From: Telopea speciosissima
Taxonomy: Eukaryota; Streptophyta; Magnoliopsida; Proteales; Proteaceae
DNA length: 64,000 nt
Assembly: GCF_018873765.1 (NCBI RefSeq)
Contig: NC_057923.1
Coordinates: 10,056,413-10,120,412 of the forward strand
Reading direction: 5' to 3'
Shown: piece after piece, positions 57,701 to 64,000 of the stretch
Layout of the letters: every line of letters starts with the position of its first letter
Numbering within the stretch: position 1 is the first letter of the stretch
Translations under genes and position numbers: made by a program
The notes under the pieces: generated by a model
The model's database searches: none
What the model saw: only the letters and a program-made list of their open reading frames with translations
Told to the model about the DNA's origin: nothing

Positions 57701-60489
57701 GGACCAGGTTCTAGAAAAGAACCTTGTGAGCCAATTTCTCCCTGCATCAGCAACTGGTATGTTTTAAAAGGTAAGATTGGAATCAAACATGCAACATTCA
57801 ATATATTTCACAAAATTAGAGTGCATGTGGAATTTGATTTCAAACCCAGTTTACCCAATTTTGAACAGTTTCCTCAGGTGACTGCAGGGTCGTCTTCGAC
57901 TGTTTGGCATCAGGATGACAGTTCAATCATCTGATTCTGTCTGGGTCAGATACCTATGCCAAATCATCCCAATCTACTTCCATCATCCTGTCACCCTCTA
58001 GGTGCCACCCCAAAGTTTATCTTAACATCCGCATCTTAGCAACACTTTTTTGTGTATGTTTTGAAAGGTAATATTAGAATCAAACATGCAAAGCTCGATA
58101 TTTTCACAAAATTAAAATGGATTTGGAATTGTATTTTCACAACAATGAGTGATAATGAAAATTAGTATGCATCAGATAAAGACCTGACTTCAGAATAATA
58201 TTCTAGGTAATACAATATATCCATTTGTCCTCCCCCTTCTCACTCTGCCATAAAATAAAGCAAAGATAGAACAGAAATTTGTTGAAATATAATATCAAAC
58301 ATTTTATCACTTATCAATGCACTATGATGGTTGTTAAAGAAATTTCCCTCAACATGAAATTCTACTTTCTTTAAAATGAGGTCACTAAATGCTAATACCA
58401 AAAAAGTACAATTTTACAAGTATGTTTTCTTCTGTGTGTAAAATAGCACAAACTAACACCAGTGACAAACCATTAGAAAACTAAATGAAGCCTTACAATC
58501 AGATAACCAATTAGTCAAGAGGCAGCACCTGGGATTGTGACAATGAAGATAGGTTCCACTAACCCAACTGGCATCAGGAAACATTCGTTTCAACACTCCA
58601 CCAGCAGTCTTCTTACCGTTTACTGGAAGCGTAGCTGCAACAAAAATGTACTGCTTACTGCGTTCATAAATTTTTCTAACCCTCCTCCAGTCTTTTCCCC
58701 GGCTGGGTGCAGCTTCAGTGTCCACCGTTAGACACTCAGCACCATCTTCAGCATCTGTATCTTCCTCGTCTTCATGAACAAAGTCAGGTTGCAGCCCTTC
58801 AATGTCTTCCGGTTCAGAATTCACTTGTGATTCAGCATTTAATTCCCGTGGATTCTTACGTAGATAACCTTTTATCTGAGACACAAGCTTTTCTTCAAAC
58901 CGGAGCATGTTTATGAGACGGATGACTTGATTCTGAAAGCTTCCACAGAGCAGCATATCTGCTTCATCAAACACCTGTGGATTGATGCAATCATAAAATC
59001 AACACCAAATATGACAAATTGGCTATTAACATTGCAACCTTAGCAATGAGGACAGATAGATAACGAGGAAAAGTTACCACATATTTCACACGGCGTATAA
59101 AGTCAGAACGGCGGTGTTTTTCGGGGTCAATTGCATAAAGATAATTTAGAAGAGCAGCTGGTGTTGAAACAAGGATATGTGGTTGTGCAACTGGCCACCC
59201 CTGCAGTGTAAGGTTATTATCATGATTCATGAGGATAAAATATTATTGAGAAGCCCAAAAAAAAGGAGCTTCAAAAACAAATGACTGCTGCTGTTTATCT
59301 CACTCTGAAAATGTGAAATCTACCAAAAGAAACAGAGAAGATCCATCAAACAAAATGAAATATCTCGGGAAGAATTAGAGCATCTCTACCTGCCGTCCAC
59401 AGATAGCTGCGACTCTCAGAAGCAGCTCACCATTATCATCACGAAGACAGTTAGCCATGCGAACCACTTGCTCACATAGCGTCACATTAGGGCAAAGAAC
59501 AAGAGAAAGCCCATGGGTTTGATTTGACGTTTGATCACCGTCACTATTCCCAGTAGAATCAAGTGTACTGCGTAACTTATCCATCAGGGGAACCAAGTAT
59601 CCATGTGTTTTACCACTACCAGTCTCTGCAGCAACCACCACGTCCTTTCCTGAGAACACACATGGTATACAAGCAGCCTGAAGAGCAAACACATTGATGT
59701 TAATGACTGTTATGACAATCTGAACTCTGAATTACTAGCAGTATATAATGAGAAAATAGAAAAAGTAGTCCACAAGCTATGCTCAATTTGGGAGTGATAG
59801 TGAAACCTTGTATAAGGTGAATTCAAGAAATTCATGTAGTTCAGACAACCCATATGCTAAAGTAAGTATAATCACCACGAACGTCATTAGGTTCGTCTAA
59901 TTATTTTCTATTATGGTCACTTTGAAGTTTGAACCAGTCGATTTGACTTGCATTTACTTTGTGGCAATAAGCTTTGAGCGTGAAAAATGTGTTTAGTATT
60001 GATATTCTCCATTCTTGTCCTCTGCTACTTGTTGAGGTTTATGGCAACAGATGAACATTGAAGTGATAATCCTAAGATAAGGGAAAACAAAGATAGAGAC
60101 AGATGACCTACCTGAACGAGGGAGGGCTTCTGGAGGCCAGCATTTGAGAGGGCTCGTGAAAGCTGGTCGGAAATACCAATAGATTTCCAGGAGACACCTT
60201 CCTCAGCAAAGAAGCTGTCGCTTTGCCTTCCATCTTCAATAGCAGCAGCAGCAGTTGTTCCAAAAGCCCTGGTTCGTCTACGGTGATGTTTCAACGGTTT
60301 TATCCAAAACAAAACCCCCACTGAAGAAGAAGTGGAAGTAGCAGTAGTAGTAGAAGAAGAATAAGATAAGGAGGAAGACGAAGAAGTGAGCGGAGAAGAA
60401 TGAAAAGCCTTGAAGGGAGAGACGGGGAGACGATATGGAGATGATGAAAGCCTGTAATATTGAATCAATGAAGCGTGACGATACATCAT
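45222..60489 (-). CDS. RH22: chloroplast-type DEAD-box RNA helicase, RH22-like (exons 1-7)
   Basis: Exons: 60489-60112, 59677-59390, 59200-59078, 58974-58529, 50241-49914, 49103-48951, 45270-45222, all GT-AG and in phase. The start is the first of two adjacent ATGs. Motifs by residue: Ser/basic-rich leader (1 to about 75) fitting a plastid transit peptide; Q-motif-like region with Gln126; motif I AETGSGKT (143-150); Ib VSTPAALLN; II DEAD (266-269); III AAT rather than the usual SAT; an acidic insert (EDEEDTDAED) between II and III; MVFANT; V ARGIDIPNVSHVVQ; VI HRIGRTARAG (533-542); and a basic tail FSRKRGFRNKLKK. Arabidopsis RH22 acts in plastid rRNA and 50S ribosome assembly; the same role here is inference. 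Introns 4 and 6 are 8287 and 3680 bp of nested repeats. Confidence 0.93.
45342..46188 (+). mobile_element. LTR-type retroelement copy in helicase intron 6
   Basis: It starts TGATGCA and shares, in inverse orientation, many phrases with 56690-57560: gggcctttgatccca-like, ataggccactttaatg, attgttatctatgta, ggaattccaaaggggttttg, atataatgcaagtcctggct. The right end is obscured by the inserted hAT-like element. No coding capacity. Confidence 0.55.
46197..48810. mobile_element. hAT-like CATGG-ended element, interrupted by a Mutator-type element
   Basis: Inverted ends CATGGTTCAAGAAC and GTTCTTGTTCCATG. A perfect 8-bp TSD, ctactagg, lies at 46189-46196 and 48811-48818. Subtracting the nested 46488-48095 element and one TSD gives about 1.0 kb. 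The right part is rich in CGAGATCTCG-like motifs. Confidence 0.8.
46488..48095. mobile_element. Mutator-type element, 1608 bp, perfect 9-bp TSD
   Basis: Ends GGGAAATTTACATCTACCAC and GTGGTAGACGTAAATTTCCC are inverted repeats. The TSD tttagtaat at 46479-46487 and 48096-48104 is exact. The right end contains a short tandem repeat (ccaggggtggtagacgtaa twice). The interior has coding-like stretches (47066-47248 plus; 47253-47492 minus, Lys-rich) that I do not recognise, and no transposase: possibly another Pack-MULE. Confidence 0.88.
49319..49770 (+). repeat. solo-LTR-like sequence in helicase intron 5
   Basis: It begins TGATGCAAGAGCATG, holds a tttctataaagcatg TATA-like signal, and occupies most of the 810-bp intron between exons 5 and 6. 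The other end is not certain. Confidence 0.35.
49771..49782. repeat. poly(C) run in helicase intron 5
   Basis: A run of about 10 C. A similar run is at 50376-50389 in intron 4. Lengths may be unreliable. Confidence 0.6.
50516..50970 (+). mobile_element. internally deleted Ty1/copia retrotransposon (5' LTR, primer site, RT scrap)
   Basis: An LTR-like block starts TGTGTGCTAAATATG, has tactataaataaagg, and ends TTGTTACA at 50820. tggtatcagagc (50821-50832) follows at once and matches the initiator-Met-tRNA primer-binding site of copia elements. About 20 bp further the frame reads VVMVVYVDDI, the reverse-transcriptase YVDD motif. gag and integrase are missing, so a large internal deletion joined the primer site to RT. 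No 3' LTR is seen. Confidence 0.65.
51000..51176. mobile_element. MITE-like inverted repeat element
   Basis: Left gggataggcacacc...gcggtaagctagcgggc and right gggcactagcttgcggtac...cccagcctattcccc are imperfect inverted repeats around a G-rich centre. Confidence 0.5.
51330..51620 (+). pseudogene. LINE zinc-finger (zf-RVT) fragment
   Basis: The frame contains LPNACLLQMGDAKDVPHLFI, then HCLFSYKC and LEEIGVSWVM. This matches the zinc-finger-like C-terminal segment of plant L1 LINEs (Cys...His-Leu-Phe...His-Cys). Isolated fragment. Confidence 0.6.
51721..51815. repeat. (TA)n / T-rich / G-rich low-complexity tract
   Basis: A run of TA units, then TTTTA repeats, then a G-rich run. Confidence 0.8.
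52005..52049 (+). mobile_element. 3'-truncated Au SINE with long target duplication
   Basis: aaaagggcgtacccagtgca, then caaggctcctgc...ctggggagg, is only the 5' quarter of Au. It is flanked by ccaacataatgaatccac and ccaacacaatgaatccac, each followed by acta, a direct repeat of about 22 bp with one mismatch. Confidence 0.6.
52732..55472 (-). mobile_element. RTE-type LINE, degenerate, split by a PIF/Harbinger-like element
   Basis: The 3' end (plus-strand caacaacaactactcagcct, tatcccaactaaatggggtc) is the typical RTE terminus. Going upstream on minus: the C-terminal segment with NISRTKMEYMVCNFS; RT motifs VPWCILFVDDIVL (the catalytic double Asp present) and IGLHQESTLNHYLFVLIIDD; then HMVF-DLEKAYDRV; then, beyond the nested element, RFGFMPGRSTIEAI. 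Several stops and frameshifts make it dead. It lies in the same orientation as the helicase, inside intron 4. The endonuclease part is missing. Confidence 0.85.
53858..55405. mobile_element. PIF/Harbinger-like element nested in the RTE LINE
   Basis: Ends GGCTCTCTTTGGTATCATTT and AAATGATACCAAAGAGAGCC are perfect inverted repeats. The 3-bp TSD is TAA (53855-53857 and 55406-55408). Its removal rejoins the LINE reverse transcriptase (LLRR next to LIERFRDCNKD). The interior (54070-54640) has CT-rich, gene-like sequence without a recognisable domain; no transposase. Confidence 0.88.
55536..58140. repeat. host direct duplication around the LTR element in helicase intron 4
   Basis: 55536-55700 and 57889-58060 share ctgtttggcatca, gatgac(g/a)gttcaat and acatc(t/c)gcatct(a/t)agcaac. 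57753-57850 and 58055-58140 share ggtaa(g/t)att(g/a)gaatcaaacatgcaa, tttcacaaaatta and ggaatt. The order A, LTR element, B, A', B' fits a tandem A-B duplication with the LTR element inserted at the A/B join of the first copy. Confidence 0.6.
55704..57745 (-). mobile_element. non-coding LTR-type retroelement complex with 5-bp TSD
   Basis: The block starts TGATGTAG, ends CTGCATCA and is flanked by gcaac on both sides (55699-55703; 57746-57750), the 5-bp TSD expected of LTR elements. Read on minus it contains TGATGCAGAATTATC-type and TGATGCAGGGAG-type LTR starts, so at least two LTR-like segments are present. It has no gag or pol. The flanks carry a host duplication (see next). Confidence 0.6.
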
Positions 60490-61330
60490 TTTTTTTTTAC
60501 TTCGACGCCGGGGAAGCACGAAGACTGTGTTCCCAAGCGTAAGAGTATTACTTTGTGGGGTTTTCCGTTTCCGCTTTAGTTTCCAGCCCTTCGAGATCTA
60601 AGCCCGCCAACAGGGAAAATGAGACCTGAAAACCGTTAATTTGCCATTGGCAAGTGGGAAATAGGAAAGTCAGGCCGGCGGCGAATTCACTATTTTAGTG
60701 TTCCATAACCCTGAACAAATCCGTTTCCACCGCCACTGGGGTCAGAGTCCAGGCCCTGAACCATGGTTTTTAAACATGGAATCGGTCATTAGCGATTTTG
60801 ATTCGGACCAGATCAGAATCGGTCCGAATCGATCCTCATATCAAAAGCAGAGATTTTCTAGGGTTTTTGAGTGTAAATCGGGATCACTCACAGCCGCACA
60901 GCCGATTCCCACTTCTTAAAGCCATACCTTGAAATTATTCGAACCAATGGAGGTTCTTAAAATCTCTTGTTTTTAAGCAAGAGGATTTCCCTTTCATTCC
61001 AAATTTTCCAAAGGCAAAAATGCTTAGAAATATATAATGAAAACAACCCACAATATATTTTGCACATGGATAAATATCAAATTTTAATAGATGTGTATGG
61101 TATACATCAGCATTAAAAAATTAAAAATTGTGATTCGTCTTGATCAAGTTTGACAAGGTCGAGTCACTAGGTTTTTCTGAAAGACCAGTCGAGTCAAAAA
61201 CCTCGTTTTTCAACTATGAGTTATGTATTAATTTTTTTTTTTATAAGAAGTTTTGTATTAAATTCCACATCAATATAATTTGTCTATGCATTATCGAGAA
61301 AATTATCATGAAATTTATCTAACGGATTTT
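60490..61330. promoter_or_regulatory. upstream region of the helicase gene
   Basis: GC-richer leader region at 60510-60690. From 60756 the phrase accatggtttttaaacatgg begins what looks like one end of the CATGG hAT-like family. No TATA box is evident. Confidence 0.35.
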
Positions 61331-61555
61331 TATATGTTTAATGGGAAGGGTTTGTTGGCAATTTGTGTAGCCCTGCACATGGCCAATGGGAGAGCATGCA
61401 TGTTATCCAAGGAGAGGGGCAGGATGGTCATTTCACTATCCTATGTAAGAGGCGTGGGGTGCCAAACAACGTTTTTTTTCCCATGTTTAATAGCTAAAAG
61501 TTTAAATGATGAAGAAAGACATGCATAGTTTTTATATTATGTGTGGCTTTGAATA

Positions 61556-61775
61556 GTGTTTTTTTTTTTTTTTTTTTTGAGAAAAAACGTCATTCGGTCA
61601 CGCCAAACACGTTGTCCCTACACCTTGACACAGGGGCGTGTGAATGACCGCCACACCTTGGACATTTCCAAGGTTCAAGGGTGTGGTGGTCATTTCACGC
61701 ATCCTTATGTTAGGGCAATGGGACAGTGTGCATTGTGCAACCAGGTGGTGTTCTCTTTCCCTTTTTTTTTTTTTT
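61556..61775. mobile_element. MITE with poly(T)/GAGAAAA ends
   Basis: gagaaaaaacgtcattcggt on the left and accaggtggtgttctctttccc-like sequence on the right (cut here: accaggtggtgttctctt). Inverted cgccacacc / ggtgtggtgg lies centrally. Same family as 62806. Confidence 0.5.
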
Positions 61776-61779
61776 TTTT

Positions 61780-62630
61780 TTTAAATCAACAACTTTGAAT
61801 AAAGATGATTGGAGGGTAAGGATCCATGTAACCAGCCCGATAATGTCAAGTAATTATTTTTGTTATTGTTTAAAGTTTAAATCATCTTATCCACATGGCA
61901 AACAGTAGGAAATTTGTGGCAAAATTTATTATATTGGCATTTAAGAACTATTTTCTTTCCTTTCCCTTAAAATCGAAGTTTATAGGTGATTGATACATTT
62001 GAATTAGGGCTCAAATTTGAACCAAAATGATTCTGCATGACTTTGATTTAATTGGGTCAAAATTTGACAATTCAACCACACACTCACATTTCAGACTCAT
62101 ACTCGACAAACAAGGGGTATCACACTTGGCCTAAACGGTATGTTTAATCTAAATTGATCGGTTGAAGCCTGAGACCAGCCCGATCAATTATTAAACATGT
62201 CAGGCTCAAGCATCGATTAATTAATAATTGGACAGTCCGAGTGCAATGTTATGGTCCAATAATCGCCCAACCTAGACTGACCGAATGTTGTGTTGATTGT
62301 TTATAGCTCGATTAGCTCGCTTAAGCATATTTATCCCGATTACAACCTGTTTAAGGACTGTTTATAGCCCAACCAGTTAATTATCTTGTACAAATCCCAA
62401 TCATTGCTCGATAATTTCAATTACCTTAAGCCTAATTATGGATAGGAAATTCATGGACAAACTAGAAACGTACCCATGCCCTACCTACACGATTCGATTA
62501 CCTAAACGTGCGAAAACGATGTGGGCCCTTAAATTGGTGGGGACTGATTAGGTCCGATTGATTGATACCCATGCTCAACAGCAACTTGCTAATAATTATC
62601 TGGGAGAGAGATCGTTGCTTGGACCTCTAG
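61780..62630. other. intergenic stretch, nothing bounded
   Basis: AT-rich with degenerate ccgatta-like motifs. No gene is seen. Confidence 0.35.
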
Positions 62631-62805
62631 AGGTTGCACACGCGCGCTAGCCAACAGGAGTGCACGCACAAGCATCGCCTTGGGCGAGATTTCCTGTCTT
62701 TCCATGGGGGCAGCGAGGCACTTTTCGCACGCTTTTGTGTCTCGACGCATGGACCACATGGCCCACGCGACCAAGTAGCATTATTTCCTCCAATTATCTT
62801 AAGGG

Positions 62806-62984
62806 AAAAAGAACACTACCCGCACACGATCCCTGCGCACAGATACAAGGCTGGAAGAAATGACCATCGTGCCCCCATGGTAAGGCAGAAATTCCTTGGG
62901 GCACGGCAGTCATTTCGTGCTGGTCTATGTTTGGGTGCAGGGGTTGCACACCGCATGCGACCATATAGCGTTCTCTTTCCCTTA
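62806..62984. mobile_element. MITE, AGGGAAAAAGAAC-ended, about 180 bp
   Basis: Ends agggaaaaagaacactac and tagcgttctctttccct are inverted. Internal gaaatgaccatcgtgccccc / ggggcacggcagtcatttc form a second arm pair. Related half-copies lie at 1140-1290 and 3480-3580. Confidence 0.6.
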
Positions 62985-63473
62985 TCTCAAACAATTCAAG
63001 AGAAGAGGGAAACCTATTGTGATATATGCAAGGGGAAAGAAGGTTGTCAGGCTGCGTGGTGCCTTTGCCTAGACATAGGAATGATGAAATGACCACCACC
63101 ACCCTCGTGAAAATGAAAAATCCGGCACTTGTTGGATGCCAACGAGCTCACATTGGCCCATGCACTGATGTAAAGGCCACACAAATTAATAATGATCCCC
63201 TTCCCTATTTGTAAGGGTTTTTTTTTTTTTTTTTTGTGTTCTATCCTACTCAATGGCCCATAGGCCAACTACAACTACCAAAGAAAAAGGCTAAGACTAG
63301 CGAACAAAATCCTACAACTACCGTTGGGAGAAATGGTGCATTTTTTAATGACATAAATGTGATTTGGAGAGTCGATTCCATGATCTCCTTAGGGCATGCA
63401 TTTCAACCAGTAAACCACCAATCAACCGAACAAACGGCTTACTGAAAAAGTAAAAGGGGAAGTTGCCTCCAGC

Positions 63474-63909
63474 TAGGGATGTAAATGGATAATCGAAATC
63501 CGAATCCGAATTCGCATCCGTATTCGTTTAGGGGCATCCGTATTCGTTTAGAGATATCCGAAAAATAATCCGAATACTCCGATTAAAATCCGTCCGAAAA
63601 AAAATCCGAATACTTAATAATAAAAAATTAAGTAAATAATGATTTTTAGGGTTTTTGAAGATTAAACAAGTTCTAGAATATGATGAAAAGAGAATCATGA
63701 TCTAAGAGATATGGATTGAGAGAGAATTGTATCCGCTAGGGGGAGGAAGGTCCGGGTTACACAAGACAGATATGTAAACGGATGGTCGAAAATCCGAATT
63801 CGATCCGCATCCGAATCCGTTTAGAGGTATCCGTATTCGGCCAGGGAATATCCGGCTCCGATCACATCCGATCCGTATCCGATCCGAATCCGATCCGTTT
63901 ACATCCCTA
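63474..63909. mobile_element. hAT-type MITE, 436 bp, perfect 8-bp TSD
   Basis: Ends TAGGGATGTAAA and TTTACATCCCTA are perfect inverted repeats flanked by cctccagc at 63466-63473 and 63910-63917. The subterminal regions are dense ATCCGAATCCG-type motifs. The TAGGGATG terminus resembles that of Ac. Confidence 0.9.
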
Positions 63910-64000
63910 CCTCCAGCCCCGTATCCCCTCTAATATGAGTCTGGATCAGCTCCACATATGTGGAGTGTAAAAACGCTCCACATACGATGGAAGGCTGACA

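Noticed and set aside
60490..60519. Upstream extension of helicase exon 1 (LPRRRSKKK)
   Set aside because: In frame but has no ATG; it would need a GTG start. The two ATGs at 60489 and 60486 are the normal start.

Overview
This is nuclear DNA from a flowering plant, probably a eudicot; I cannot name the genus. The evidence is intron-rich genes of plant-only families (CBP60, UGT74-type glucosyltransferase, chloroplast-type DEAD-box helicase), plant TATA boxes, an Au-type SINE, RTE and L1 LINEs, and many hAT, Mutator-like and PIF/Harbinger-like elements. No bacterial operon, CRISPR array, rRNA or intact tRNA gene is visible.

Genes from left to right. (1) At 127-300 (-) are the first two exons of a small secreted-protein gene that runs off the left edge, with a TATA box at 403-410. 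(2) At 12174-22063 (+) is a complete seven-exon CBP60-type calmodulin-binding transcription factor (551 aa deduced). (3) At 32225-33764 (+) is a complete two-exon UDP-glucosyltransferase of UGT74 type (476 aa) with an intact PSPG box. (4) At 45222-60489 (-) are seven exons of an RH22-like chloroplast DEAD-box RNA helicase. A phase-compatible last exon with a stop lies at 36988-37040, giving 605 aa. Its exons sum to about 1.8 kb but span about 23.5 kb, because introns 4, 6 and 7 are 8.3, 3.7 and 8.2 kb of nested repeats.

The other roughly 80% is a layered record of transposition. Many insertions can be bounded to the base by target-site duplications (TSDs). Two carry recognisable host gene pieces: a hAT-type element (8309-9794, perfect 8-bp TSD) holding a first-exon fragment of a heavy-metal-associated (HIPP) protein, and a Mutator-type element with about 250-bp terminal inverted repeats (40790-42543) holding a GeBP/STOREKEEPER domain fragment. 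The second element sits inside one LTR of a TRIM-like retroelement whose tandem copy still shows the empty site. Other dated nestings are a PIF/Harbinger-like element inside an RTE reverse transcriptase, a Mutator-type element inside a hAT-like CATGG-ended element, and a Mutator MITE inside a LINE RNase H fragment.

The four genes have no obvious shared pathway; this is ordinary plant gene order. Exon boundaries were read by hand from splice consensus, phase and family similarity. Repeat boundaries rest on visible inverted repeats and TSDs. No database search was possible.
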